Of a stretch of DNA of 64,000 nt, positions 49,501 through 61,920 are shown piece by piece. The position numbers were made by a program, and so were the translations under genes. Where the stretch lies: the NCBI GenBank assembly GCA_002943765.1, contig PQWQ01000041.1, forward strand, positions 1-64,000, in the 5' to 3' direction. Source of the DNA: Psoroptes ovis. Lineage: Eukaryota > Arthropoda > Arachnida > Sarcoptiformes > Psoroptidae. Positions within the stretch are counted from its first letter, which is position 1. Every line of letters begins with the position of its first letter. The notes beneath the pieces were generated by a model. The model ran no database searches. It was given only the letters and a program-made list of their open reading frames with translations, and was not told the origin of the DNA.

Positions 49501-52500
49501 GCATTCGATTGTTGGCTGATTTTGCATTTTTTTCGGGATGAATCATGAAAAAGATTGATGCTCACACAATTCTAGTAAATTCATTCGTGTAACAAACAAA
49601 CAAAACAATACGATTTTTGGGTTGTTTTTTTGTCCGAAAATAAAATAAAATCTTGAATCTTTCCGGGCCAATTTATGAATGAATTTAGAAATGAATTGTA
49701 ATGAGATGGGCTTGAATTGATTATTGAATTATTGTCGGTCGATGTATGCGTGTGTGTATTTGTGATTTAATTCAATTTAATTTTTTGATTTGATTCAAAA
49801 TTCAATGGTAGGCTTGAGATTTTCCATTTTTTTTTTTTTTTTTTTTTTTGGTTTATTTTTTGTTTGATTCATATTTCGATTCATAATTTTGGGCAAAAAA
49901 ACAAGAAAATACCCCAAAAATACATTTTTGGTGTTTTTCATTTTTGGTAGAAAAATGAAAAATTTACGATTGTACAATTTACAATTGTTTGGTAAACATC
50001 TGTTGAATCAGTCCATTTATTTCTTGAATTTTCGTGTGATTATCCAATGATGGAAACCTGTTGATTCAGTTTGTTTTGTTTTGGATTTTTTTTTTTTTTG
50101 TTTTTCTTAAATCTTGAATCTTGGAAAATTCAAAAATTATTTTTGGATAAAAAAATATTCATTTTTGAATCGATTATTCATCCATTGATTCATTATTATA
50201 TAAATGAACGGATATTTTTGCCATTTTTCGCTATTTGTTTGTTGATTAAAAAAATTTTAATTTACTTTTAAATTATCTTCATATTGTTTAACTCGAATTT
50301 CTTTTTTTAGTTTGTACTAAAATGTTTGCATCATTCTACCATTGGGAATAATAATAATGAAATGTTTGAATAATGTAATAAAATGTAAAATAAAATATAA
50401 AAATTCAAACGAAACAAATAGCATTTGATTTTATTTTTTTTGAAGGTTATTCAGAATTTCGTAATTTTTTAAACATTTTTTTATTTCTATTTTTACAACA
50501 TTTTTATTTTTTATTTGAATCAATTCAAAAAACAAAATCCACAATGAAATCAAATGGTCTTGAATTGTTGTTATGAATGAATATGAATGAACGCAATCTT
50601 GTCCATTATTGTGGTCATTAACAACAACGACATCAGCGACTAAGCAAGCGAGTGAACGAACGATAATTTGAGACTATTATATAATAATAAACAAAGTATT
50701 TTTCCAAGAAAATTGTCATACAATCGAGTTTTGTTACGAACAATTATGGATCAATATTTGAATTATATTCATTCATACAATTTGTATAAATTGTACAGCC
50801 CTTTATGGCTTATTATCATTTATAATATCGATAATCTTTACAATATTTTCGTTTGTATCAAATAAGAAAAACATTGAAACTATTTTATCATTTCAATGAG
50901 TTTCGCAAATTCGGTTGATGTAACTGATGATGATGATGATGATGAACAAAGAAAAAAAAACAAAAATTATCAAATGCACATGTTTCTATGTGTGTTTGTG
51001 TGTGAATAAACTTTCGAGGTTTTTTACACTTTTAAAATTTCTTAAAATTTTTAAATTGAAAATTAATCTTTAAAAATTTGATCATTCAAGAATAAAATAA
51101 AAAAAAAACAGAGGACATTTTTTACGACAGACATTTACACGATATTATCGTGAGTGATGAATAATGCAAAATTCAAAGAAATAAAATTTTTAATAAAAAT
51201 GAGATCAAAAAAATAAAAAAAATGTAAATGTTTAAAAGTGTATTAATATCATCATAATGATTATCATTCTTAAAATCATATTTTTATAAATGTAAATTTC
51301 AAAAATGGATATAAAATGACAAAAATAACAGCTTTTTATCATAAATAATAATTATAATAATAATAATAATAGTAACATTTTTATCTTTCTTATTTGAAGG
51401 TTATTGATTGATTTTTCATATTTTTTTTTCTTCTTAAAGAAATATGATTTAAACAAGATGATCAAGTTCCTTGCTGCTGCTGCTACTGCAATTTGAGTCT
51501 CGATGTGTCGATTACATATTTCTCGAGTCCATATGAATCTTCAAAATGGAAGGGAAAGGAAACGGATTCGTTTACTTCTGATGATGTTATTTTTAGTTTT
51601 AAAAAATTTTATCAAAAATTTCATTTTTTTTCTTCCAATTTTATGATTTAATGATTCAAAGCGAATCGTTACACAACAACAATGGTACACATTTGACGAT
51701 ATTTGATTCAATGATATTTCGTTTCATTTCATTTTTCAATTTTTTTTTGTTTTTTCCTTCAAAAAAAAAACATTTGAAACATTTTTTCACATCGTTCGAG
51801 AAAAATTTGAAAAAAAGGGAATAATCTTGTGGTTTGGTGAATTAAATTTTGAATGGAAAATCAACAGCCAACAATCTAAACAACGACCAGACACATAAAT
51901 CTTTCGATGATCGCTGAAGTACCCTTTATTTTTTTTTTCACTTATTTTTTTACTCCAATTTCAAATGATTTTTTTTCTATTGTTGTTGTTGTTGTTGTTT
52001 TCACTTTCAACTTACTTTTTTTGGCCAATTGGTTTATTTGTTTGTTTGTTTCGATGGTTGTCTTTGAGTTACTTGGTGAATTTTATTTTGATCCAATTTT
52101 ATTCCATTTTTTTTCTCAAAAAAAATTTGCGAAAAGAAACCTAAAGAAAAAATCCAACTCAGAGCATCCTTTCTATTTTCCATTTTCACAGTGAAATTAG
52201 GACAAAGGTCAAAACAATGAGTAAATGAGTTGAAACAACAAGAATATGTAAAGGAGAAGATGAAGAAATTTACAAGATCGACAACAATAACAAGGTATTT
52301 GACACGCGACGCAACCTTTTTTTGTTTCGTTTCGTTTCGCCAGGTTTTTTATTTTCTTCGCTGTTGATTAAGTGTTGTTTGGTTGTTATTTGGCTTGGTT
52401 TCAATGAGTTTATTCATATTAAAAGGATGTCTAGTTAGTTAACCAAGTCAAAATAATAATTTTATTGAAAAATGAAACAAGTTTATTGAAAAATGTGATT

Positions 52501-54000
52501 TTTTTTGTAGTTCAAAATTTAGTTTGATGTTTTATTTTGACTTTTTAGTCGTCGTTGTTTCTGATGTTATCGTTCAAGATTATCCTCGAATATCGTATCA
52601 ACTAACAATCAATGGGTTGTAGTAAAAGTAGCCTTGACAGGTCAAAGATCATCGAAAAAAAACTCGAAAATTCTTTGAATTAATATTTGTTCATGGTTGT
52701 CTAGACGGTGGTTTATGTTTTCCTTCCACATACTTTGGCATCCATTTGGAACTCTCTCTGGGGTGAACTTTGAAAGTTAAAAAGTCAGGATGTTTTTTGT
52801 GGTTAATAATAATCAATTCAAAATTTCCAATGCTTTTGAATGTGTTTGAATTAAAAGTTTCATTTATTTGAAAAAAATAATGAAAAATGAAATGCAATAC
52901 ATCAAAATAATAATAAACAAATACATAAATTCATTGTGTTTGTATGTGTGCTTAACCAGTTTGACACACAATTACAAGGGATGGTCCCTCATCCTTTTTG
53001 GGGATATATATCATCGATGCCTTTTCAAATATGTGAACAATTCATGTAATGTTCACAACATATAAAAAGTCAATAATAATGTGGTTAAGGAGAAAAATTG
53101 ATTTGATTTTTTCAAATAAAAATATCAGATTCAATCATTGATAGAAATTGAATTGAAATTTTAACAAAATATTGAATAATCGACGTGTGTCGATCGATCA
53201 GTGATTATTTATTCATTATTGATCAATGTTTATTCATTTTGTATCGACGTTTTTGATATATTTCGAGTTTTCAAATTTCACACAAATAAACACACATTGA
53301 CAAACATCGATATTGTCATTGATAGTAAACAACGAGTAAATGAATAAAGGTTTAAACCACAACAAAACAAAACAACAAGTTTGATATTATAATAGAAATT
53401 CGAACTTCCTTCATATACTTTCATATTTTGTTCATTCTCAATACAATTATTATTCATATTTCTTACATAATCATAAATGTATCAATGAATAAAGTTGTCA
53501 ACACATGACCATATTCATATTCCTTCATATTTTTCATTATTATTTTTACTCGATGAGGATAATAATCATATTTTCATATTTTTTTCAAAATAAACATCTT
53601 GATTTAATCAAAAATATTTAGGTCAAAATTTTAACCAGAAATTTATTTCACCAATCAAAATCAAAAGGGTTTTTATTTATTTATTTGTTTGTTTATTTTA
53701 TTTATTGAATTATTACAATAATATTCAACAAATATAAACAAACAAATAAATGAAAAATTGATTTGATTTCGATTTTAAATTTGAAATCGATTTCAAATCA
53801 ATACGATTTTCTTTTTTTTTCCGAATTGCTTTATCAATTTGATTCAGGTCAAAATAAAAAAAAAAATATCGAAATCGATTTCGATTGTTTTCATCGATTT
53901 TTCGTTTTGTTATTCGCAAATTTGATCCGTATTTTTCTTATTTGATTTCATTGATTTGAATTTGATTCGAAAAAAAGTACAAAAGAACAAATGAATGAAC

Positions 54001-54016
54001 CACACACACACACACA
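54001..54016. repeat. (CA)8 microsatellite
   Basis: Perfect CA repeat of 16 bases. The comparable TG/GT tracts are at 55773-55790 and 56793-56810, each about nine units. Confidence 0.8.
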
Positions 54017-55772
54017 GGCACAGAGACACACAACTATAACTCGTTAACCTTTTGAATACAACCGAGAATTGTAGATTAAAAGAAATACAGAAAAACTTAG
54101 TAAAATCAATCAAACCTAATCAATCGATTTGTTGTTGGTTGATAATTATTATTTTATCTCGAAAAATTTATACAAAATCAAATAGGAAAAATTCCACATT
54201 GTTTCATTGTTAGATGGCGTTCGTTTTTATGTTTGAAAAATAAGTTCAAAAATCTCCAAAAAACAGATCTCTTTCAATTCATGTTTAAAGGGTAAAATGA
54301 AAACATAGCAGTTGGTTTAAAATAATGTTTAAAACTAAACGAAGAAAAATCATGGAAAAATTTGTAAAAGTCAATGTTGATCATCTCATCATCTTAATGA
54401 TGATGATCAATCATTGTTATTATTATTATCATCATAAGATTAGATTATACATATGATCAATGCTTCAACAATGATGACTCAAAATTTACAAAGGAAGAGA
54501 GTATCGAAAAAAAAATCATGAACTATTGAATCATTGAATCGAATTGAACAAAAAAAAAATTACAATTGTAACATTGTTATCAGTCTTATTATTGTTATCG
54601 TCTTTATCTTAGCCAGTTAAAAATAAATTTTTTTTTTTGAATCACAGCAAAAGTAAGAAAGCGAAAAATCTGAAGAAAAAATCGAAAACTATTTTTAACT
54701 TTATTCACCATAAAAAAAATGTAATAAGTAAAAATATTTCATAATTCAAATTAAAAATTAGCTAAATACAAGCAATAAAATGCATTACAATTATGAAAAT
54801 AATAATTATCATGATGATAACGATGATGATGATAAATATGGTGGTCGAAAGAGAAATTTTTTTTCTGAATTTGTAATTTTATAATTTATAATTTACAAAA
54901 TTCATCTTATCAGATTGTCCTGTAAGTTGTTGTCGATTAACTTAATGGTAATTGTCCATTGAAAATTGATACAAATTTTTTTGGACAAGCAAATCTTATG
55001 AAAAATGAAATTCAGTAAAATTTTGAATTTTTCATCATAATTTTTCCCAAATTAATTGATCGATTTGTCTCCCTATTAATCAATTAAATTGAAAATGCTC
55101 GTTTGATTCTCGGATAAATTCATTCAAATTAAAAATCCAATTCTTTTCTCCATGAAATGAATTCCCACGAAGCACCCGAAATTTCCGAATATTCTCAATG
55201 ACCGAGTTCCTATCATGTGAAAAAAGTTTTTCAAGAGAAAAAACAAAAACAAAAAATTAAATCAATCAGTAATCAATCGATAATCGTTAGAAAGAATCGT
55301 CGCTTTTTTTTAATTTTCTCAAGTGTATTTCAAGCTTATCATATGAAATTACAGAGTTTTAATTAAACAACCGAAAACACAAGAAACACAAGAATCAGAA
55401 ATTCTTTGGTTTCGTGTTTTGGAAATAATTAGAAATAAAAAAATCGATTCAATATATGAATGAATAAATATTTGTGTGACCGAGAAAGCAAACAAACAAC
55501 AAAAAATAAATAAAAAATAAACGAAAAAAACCTCGAAATTTCGTACAAAACAAATTGAAAACACGTTTGACACTATTATTATCATTATTCATATATAATC
55601 ACATGCTTCAAAAACAACCAAACACAGCAACAAACGGAATCAAGAACAAAAAGAATATCTATTCTCGAGATTCCGAGGAAAAAAAGCGAATAAACGGCCT
55701 TCACCTAAACAGCGAAATATTGAAAATTGAACATAAAAAAAATTGTACCAAGAAATTGAATGACGCCGACAT

Positions 55773-55790
55773 TGTGTGTGTGTGTGTGTG
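55773..55790. repeat. (TG)9 microsatellite
   Basis: Perfect TG tract of 18 bases, ending in TATAC. It gives a false Val-Cys run in one open frame. Confidence 0.8.
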
Positions 55791-55843
55791 TATACTTTGA
55801 CTTGAATTTCGTTTAGTTTTTTGCTATTTTTCTCAATGAATAC

Positions 55844-56137
55844 ATGAATACATGCATACACATATATGCATTGTATGCTCAGCAGTGCTTCAGACAATAT
55901 CAGCGGGAAACTAATGCAGAGGGGGCCGAAATGGAAGCGATTGAACTGAACAAAAACTGGATTGAAAGCGATATGAAATTCGAAAATTTTGAAATTATCA
56001 TTACGCTCAAAAGAAGAACAATTGTGATTAATGAACAATTATCATCAATTTTCACCGATTATTATCGTCGTTTTCATTTTTCTTTCTTTCTATACCAAGT
56101 ATCATTATGTATTTTCAATGATTATGTTAAGAAATAG
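55844..56137 (+). other. 97-codon open frame, uncertain
   Basis: The frame has a balanced central part, from about codon 16: FRQYQRETNAEGAEMEAIEL and then NKNWIESDMKFENFEIIITL. The underlying DNA (about 55880-55990) is richer in G+C than its neighbours. It has no signal peptide, known motif or convincing flanking splice partner. It may be one exon of an unresolved gene or a chance frame. Confidence 0.22.
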
Positions 56138-56263
56138 ATTCAAATTCAAATTCAAAAAAATTTGCAAAATTGTTAAAACTAAAATTGTCATTTGAATGAA
56201 TGGATGAATAGACAATGATTTGAAAATGACTCGTCTTAAAATACCGTCGTTTGCTATTATCAT

Positions 56264-56353
56264 CATCATCACCATTGTCATCGACGTTATTATCGTCGGT
56301 GCTATCCTCATCATCACCATTATAATCGGCGTTATTATGATCATAACAATCAT
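56264..56353. repeat. imperfect 45-bp tandem duplication
   Basis: Two copies starting CATCATCACCATT at 56264 and 56309 share the core TCGRCGTTATTAT but have diverged elsewhere. The open frame across them is a poly-Ile artefact. Confidence 0.5.
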
Positions 56354-56792
56354 CATGTACCGACCATCACCGATTGCCGAGACTGATTGCCGGGGCGCCA
56401 TCAATTTTTTCTATTTTCATTACTGATTAAAATGTGAATTTTTGAAAAATAAAGAAATCAACAATTCATAATAATCAATGATGATGAATGATAATAATAC
56501 TTGAATGAATTAAATTGAAAGCGAAAGATATATTTGAAATGGTAAAGAAATGAAATTTTTTTTTTTTTTTGAAAAAAAAGGAAACCAAAAAAATATAAAC
56601 AACACACAACACAAAAGTGTTATTTTGGATATACGAATTTGATACGAGAAAAATTAACGAAAAAAAAAATTGAAAAAATCGGGTCAAAAGGTTGTTGGCC
56701 GTTTGCAAAATCATTTATTATTATCATTGATTATTTATATATAATTTTTGCTTCAATAGAATTTTTCGCTGCCAATGATGATGGTTAATTTC

Positions 56793-56810
56793 GTGTGTGT
56801 GTGTGTGTGT
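56793..56810. repeat. (GT)9 microsatellite
   Basis: Perfect GT tract of 18 bases, followed by TTGTGTTTGT. Confidence 0.8.
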
Positions 56811-57842
56811 TTGTGTTTGTATATAAATTATTTTATATTTTTGGAGTTCTAGGCTGGTTTTTTTTTTCATTTGATTTCGTGAAAGCTATGTGTATCCAAA
56901 TGCTTAATATATAGCCTGTATATTCGTATGTGTGTATCAGTGTTGTTTAAATATGTATGGCGTTCAAAGATATTTATTCAACAACAGCAACACATTAAAC
57001 GCACGTCAAGGATGATAGAGCTAATGAAGGATTATCGTTGTTTGTTTGTTGTTGCTTTTATTTATATTTCAATTATCTTCCATAAATTGAAATTAGTAAT
57101 TTGTTAAAAATTTACGAAAATTTCTTAAGATTTTCTCCCCTTTCTCTAAGTAATAAAGAGTTGTTCAATTAAATTTCAATTAAAATTTGATTTAAAAGAC
57201 GATTAAATTTGGGGAATATTGATGGAATAAATGGACGAATTTCGCATTTGATTTATCCGGTCATTTCATGTTTATTTCGTATTTATTTCACACATTTCCA
57301 TTGTGATTTGAATTTGTTTGATCATTTGTGTTTTTTCAAATTGAAATGATATTGAATGTCATTGATGATGTATCAATGTTTTGTTATTATTAATTTATTT
57401 ATTTATTTTTTTTTTTTTGGATCAAAACTAAACAAATTAAAAATAAATTACAACTAATCAAACACATCATCATCATGATTATTATTGACAAATTTTGAAA
57501 TGATAGCGAAAAACACAACTAAACAATCGACGTGTTTTAAATGTTGTTCATGTTGTTGTTGTTATTAATTTTTATTAATATTTTTTTTGGTTTTTCGGGT
57601 TCGAAGGTCGACCATGGCCTACTTTTTTTCGTTTTGTTTTTCATAGCCATATCTGGATGCCTGATGATGATATACATATTATACTTGTACATTTGCACAT
57701 GTATTAATGCTCTGTATATATGTTTGTTCATCTTTATTTTGGCGGTCGGTCGATCGATGTTGTTTGATTTTGTTTTTAAATTTTTGTTTTTTTATTTTAT
57801 TTAGGCATTTATCATAATGAAATTTTCGAAAAAATAGAGGTT

Positions 57843-57847
57843 AATAT
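57843..57847. repeat. left target-site duplication of Copia element
   Basis: AATAT directly before the 5' LTR, repeated directly after the 3' LTR at 62051-62055. A 5-bp duplication is standard for Copia integrases. Confidence 0.85.
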
Positions 57848-57983
57848 TGTTGAAATAAATAATTGGCGTACGTCCTTTGTGAACAAACCCCTGAATCCCT
57901 CCCCTTTTTAAAAATTTAAATTTTATATTTTACAACGTCTTTTAATAAATTATAACGATCATTTGTTTTTACAACGGCTAACA
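57848..57983 (+). repeat. 5' LTR of Copia element
   Basis: 136 bp, TGTTGAAATA ... GGCTAACA, identical to 61915-62050. It contains ATTTTATATTTTAC as a possible weak TATA region and AATAAA further on. Confidence 0.95.
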
Positions 57984-57994
57984 TGGTAGCAGAG
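57984..57994 (+). other. primer-binding site, initiator tRNA-Met
   Basis: TGGTAGCAGAG begins directly after the LTR's final CA. It is complementary to the conserved 3' end (CTCTGCTACCA) of animal initiator tRNA-Met. Confidence 0.8.
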
Positions 57995-58122
57995 TCTAAA
58001 TTTGACTGAATTTAACGAATTTTTGTGTTTTTTTTGATTGTGAATTAATTGATTTCAACTGATTGTCAATTAATTAAGTGAATAATTGAAATTTTGTGTA
58101 TGATTATTGATTAATTGATCGA

Positions 58123-61100
58123 ATGAACAATTACAATTTAAGAATATTACCGCATCGAATGACAAATAATAACAACGAAATGGCTGAATTTGATAAAATA
58201 ATGAATTCAAAGAATGTTGACATCCAGAAATTCAACGGTAAAAATTACAAATCATGGTTATCCGACGTAAAGCTTTGGTGTACATTCAATGGTAAATCAG
58301 ATTTACTCCAAGTGAAGTTAAGTGGTGTTAATGATTCGAATAAAGAACAACTTAAATCATTAGCCGCATTCATTAAATTCATGATTGATGCGGATTTACG
58401 AGATTTGGTCAAAGACACAGAGATACCTTATGAAATAATTCGTATATTGGAAAAACGTTTTAATAAAATTAGTCAGGCGAAAATTGCCAAATTATTCTTC
58501 GAATTGAATGATATCAAAATGAGTTTGAATGATGATCCAAACATATTTTTTGCTAAATTTGATATTAAACGTAAAGAATTGTGTGAGACTGGCACAACCA
58601 TTGTTGATGCGATATGGATTAGCATTGTATTGAGGGCATTGCCAGATGAATATGCGAAGATCAAAGAGGACATGTTTGACCAATTGGAAGTAAACAATCT
58701 GACATATGATGCAGCTAGGGACCTGGTCGTAAGCAAATGTCTTAGATGGCAAAAAGAAAATATTGGCAAAATATCGAATGAGTTTCAAACTGGTCTTCGG
58801 GTCAGTGACAAAAATATTAAAATCGACAAACCAGTTCCCAACTGCTATAATTGTGGTAAATTGGGACATATTGCTATCTGGTGTCCGTTTAAACAGCAGA
58901 CTAAATCGAATAGTTTTCAAAAATGGAACAACAGAAATGAATCTAGACAATTTGGTAAACGTGAGATTAATAATGATATGAATAAGAATCGTAACACCAG
59001 CAATGTCAATAATGTATCCAATGTTGAACAAGAAACGAATAACGATCTAGCTCTGACAGTGACAAACAAAGTGAATGAAAATTCGTGTTTGTGGTATATG
59101 GACAGCGGATCAACTGGTCACTTTACGAATAATGTCGATCTACTTAAACAGCCAGTTGATATCAATAAAAGTGTTGCAACAGCTAGTGGCGAAATATGTG
59201 ACATAAAAGCGATTGGAAATGTTCGATTAAATGGTGAATGTGGTAATAAAATCAGTCTTGATAATGTAGAATATGCACCTGATTTTAAAAATAATTTGAT
59301 ATCGGTGGCCAAAATTTGTGATCAAAATATGAATGTGATCTTCACGAATACAAATTGTTATGCAGTGGATAAAGAAAAAGCTAATATTCATATACCAAAA
59401 TCATCGATAATTTTTACAGCCAAACGAATTGATAATTCTTATGTCAAAGTTGATGAAGTTAATAAAAATGATTATAAAAATTATGTTTCAAATTCTGTTT
59501 TAATTGCTAAGAATAATGAAAAATCTATGTTGTGGCACAAAAGATTAGGTCATCCAGGCAGCGAAAAATTATCAAGAATCTTTTCATCGTCTTTTCCATC
59601 AATCAACTGTACTGAATGTAAAATGTCGAAATGTATTCGTAAATCGCATCCGTTAACATTTGAGAAATTCCGTTTCATGCAACGTATAAGTGCAGATGTT
59701 ATCGGACCACTAAAGGAATCGATGTCGGGATGCGTTTATGTATTGAATTTGGTAGAGCATCATTCATCGTATGGAATGGTTTATCCAATGAAAACGAAGA
59801 ATGAAGCGGTCAAGTATGTCATTGAATTCATTGATTTTTGTGAAACGCAAACTGGCCGTAAACTAAAGGAATTTTTGTCTGACAATGGGTCAGAGTTCGT
59901 TAATCAACAGCTTCAACATCATTTAAAGAAGAAAGGAATATTGTTCTGTACCACGACGCCACATACATCGGCTCAAAATGGTAAGATTGAAAGACGAAAT
60001 CGAACCATCATCGACTGTGCAAGAACAATGATCAACAATGCCAAAATGCCTGAAGAATATTGGCCAACAGCAGTTAGAGCTGCTAATTATTTAATCAATA
60101 GATGGCCAACAAAATCAAAGATAATTCCTTATGAAAAATTTTTCGGGAAAAGTGTAACATATGACCATCTGAAAGTGTTCGGATGTTTGGCATACTGGAG
60201 AATGAACGATAATATGATTGCGACCAAATTTAATCAAAGAGGTCAAAAATTCATTTTTGTTGGTTATACAGAAACAACAAAAAACTATTGGTTATTAGAT
60301 CCGAGATCCAACAAAACATTCAAAACGTGTGACGTGGATTTTGACGAGAATGTTATGGGTTTCCCAGCTATCATGAATGAGAAGAAAGAATCTATCGTTT
60401 TGGATGAAGTGAAAGTAATGAATGTGGAAACAATTTCAGCAACGCCAAAGAATTATGATGAAGCTATGAAGTCGAATGATTATGAAAAATGGCAACTGGC
60501 GATGGATAAAGAGAAGAATGAACTGACCCAGAAGGGTGTATATAAGATTGTGGGTCAGCTTCCTTTATCAGGTATGAAACCATTAACAACAAAATGGGTG
60601 TTCGCCAGAAAATCCGATGGAAGATACAAAGCTAGGTGTGTTGTGAGAGGATTTGAACAATATAATACTGGAAATACATTCGCACCTACGCTGAGAATGT
60701 CAACGTTATTGACCATCTTAACGTATGCTTTGAAAATGAAAATGAAAATAAGACAATTTGACATTTCAACAGCGTTCTTGAACTCTAAATTAGAAAGTGA
60801 TGTTTATGTTATACCCCCCAAAGGTATTACAGACAGATATTGGAAGTTGGAGAAAGCGTTGTATGGCTTGAAAGAAGCGCCGAGAAGGTGGTATGAGACG
60901 CTAAGCACTTTTCTGATTGAAAGTTGCAAGTTGAAACAGTCGCTGGTTGATAAGTGTTTATTCTACTCAAATAATATGATTGTGGTTATTTATGTCGATG
61001 ACATAATTATTGCGTATAATGATAAAATCAAGATAGATGATGTTATGAACCAATTCGAACGAAGATTCGATATCCATGATTTTGGAGAATGTAATATTTA

Positions 61101-61920
61101 TCTTGGTCTGAAAATTGATTGTAGGTACAACATGATAACTATTGATCAAGAAGATTACATTGAGGATATCATGGAAAGATTCAAAATGGAAGGGTGCAAT
61201 TCAACGAATGTGCCTATGGACTGTTTTGAAGATTATTCGACTGGCCCAATTAATAAAGATCTACCGGTTAGAGAATTATTAGGCTGTTTGAATTATGTAG
61301 CCACACACACGAGACCTGATATCTCTGTGTGCATATCACATTTAACATCGTACGCAGATAAACCGACCGATGCATTAATGATGGCATGCAAAAGGGTCGT
61401 AAGGTACTTGGCTGGTACTAAAGATATGAAACTGATTATTACACCAGTCAAGGTTTGGAAAATTAATGCATGGACTGACGCAAGCTTTAAATCAGATCCA
61501 AAAGGGCGTTCAGTCAGTGGGTCGATCGTGCAATTAGATGAGTCTCCAGTGCTGTGGTCATCAAAGAAACAATTGAGGATGCCGCACTCATCATGCGAAG
61601 CTGAATTAAATGCAGCTCTGTCCACCTGGAGACTAGCCAGACCAATTCAACAACTGCTGTCAGAATTGAATATAAAAGCTGACTTGAAATTGATGATTGA
61701 CAGTAGAGCAGCGAAAGCAATTCTGGACAATAATGAATTTAAACAATCCGGTTATTTCGAGTACGATAAGAAATTATTAGTACAAGAATTCAGCCATGAA
61801 AACAACGAAGTAATCAAAGTACCATCAGCAGAACAACTTGCAGATATGTTAACAAAGCCTCTTGGCAAGATTAAAATTGAAAATTTTCGTGGACTGACGC
61901 CAATTAGAAGGGTGTGTTGA
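58123..61920 (+). CDS. Copia Gag-Pol polyprotein
   Basis: 1265 aa from ATG 58123; the in-frame ATG 58159 is an alternative start. Order: Gag region about 25-210; zinc knuckle CYNCGKLGHIAIWC at 241; aspartic protease with WYMDSGSTGHF, D327; GAG pre-integrase HKRLGHPG ... C-x2-C about 475-510; integrase core with D525, D587 and E623 (DD35E); reverse transcriptase from about 820 with KWVFARKSDGRYKARCVVRG, QFDISTAFLNSKL and YVDD at 957; RNase H from about 1115 with WTDASFKSDPKGRS, then SSCEAELNA, DSRAA and ADMLTKPLG. All catalytic motifs are present. The stop TGA at 61918-61920 lies inside the 3' LTR, so the last codons overlap the LTR start and the short polypurine stretch. Gag and Pol are in one frame, as in several Copia lineages. 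Confidence 0.95.
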   Translation: MNNYNLRILPHRMTNNNNEMAEFDKIMNSKNVDIQKFNGKNYKSWLSDVKLWCTFNGKSDLLQVKLSGVNDSNKEQLKSLAAFIKFMIDADLRDLVKDTEIPYEIIRILEKRFNKISQAKIAKLFFELNDIKMSLNDDPNIFFAKFDIKRKELCETGTTIVDAIWISIVLRALPDEYAKIKEDMFDQLEVNNLTYDAARDLVVSKCLRWQKENIGKISNEFQTGLRVSDKNIKIDKPVPNCYNCGKLGHIAIWCPFKQQTKSNSFQKWNNRNESRQFGKREINNDMNKNRNTSNVNNVSNVEQETNNDLALTVTNKVNENSCLWYMDSGSTGHFTNNVDLLKQPVDINKSVATASGEICDIKAIGNVRLNGECGNKISLDNVEYAPDFKNNLISVAKICDQNMNVIFTNTNCYAVDKEKANIHIPKSSIIFTAKRIDNSYVKVDEVNKNDYKNYVSNSVLIAKNNEKSMLWHKRLGHPGSEKLSRIFSSSFPSINCTECKMSKCIRKSHPLTFEKFRFMQRISADVIGPLKESMSGCVYVLNLVEHHSSYGMVYPMKTKNEAVKYVIEFIDFCETQTGRKLKEFLSDNGSEFVNQQLQHHLKKKGILFCTTTPHTSAQNGKIERRNRTIIDCARTMINNAKMPEEYWPTAVRAANYLINRWPTKSKIIPYEKFFGKSVTYDHLKVFGCLAYWRMNDNMIATKFNQRGQKFIFVGYTETTKNYWLLDPRSNKTFKTCDVDFDENVMGFPAIMNEKKESIVLDEVKVMNVETISATPKNYDEAMKSNDYEKWQLAMDKEKNELTQKGVYKIVGQLPLSGMKPLTTKWVFARKSDGRYKARCVVRGFEQYNTGNTFAPTLRMSTLLTILTYALKMKMKIRQFDISTAFLNSKLESDVYVIPPKGITDRYWKLEKALYGLKEAPRRWYETLSTFLIESCKLKQSLVDKCLFYSNNMIVVIYVDDIIIAYNDKIKIDDVMNQFERRFDIHDFGECNIYLGLKIDCRYNMITIDQEDYIEDIMERFKMEGCNSTNVPMDCFEDYSTGPINKDLPVRELLGCLNYVATHTRPDISVCISHLTSYADKPTDALMMACKRVVRYLAGTKDMKLIITPVKVWKINAWTDASFKSDPKGRSVSGSIVQLDESPVLWSSKKQLRMPHSSCEAELNAALSTWRLARPIQQLLSELNIKADLKLMIDSRAAKAILDNNEFKQSGYFEYDKKLLVQEFSHENNEVIKVPSAEQLADMLTKPLGKIKIENFRGLTPIRRVC
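61905..61913 (+). other. short polypurine tract of Copia element
   Basis: AGAAGGG and its neighbours immediately precede the 3' LTR, within the coding frame (RRV). It is short but in the expected place for plus-strand priming. Confidence 0.5.

Larger units (their letters stand above)
45005..57842. other. gene-poor region of about 13 kb
   Basis: No exon with convincing composition, motif and splice sites was found on either strand. Frames are short and biased to Phe, Ile, Lys and Asn, or derive from microsatellites. Somewhat less AT-rich islands lie near 46200-46360, 47440-47720, 48170-48240, 50600-50660 and 55860-55990. They could be regulatory DNA or untranslated exons of a gene continuing outside the window. 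This is an observation of absence, not proof. Confidence 0.45.

Noticed and set aside
56105..56426. Hydrophobic membrane-like frames on both strands
   Set aside because: Both derive from an imperfect ATC-type tandem repeat; the hydrophobicity is a by-product.
57541..57804. 87-codon hydrophobic plus-strand frame before the Copia element
   Set aside because: Leu/Ile/Phe-rich low-complexity reading of T-rich DNA without supporting signals.
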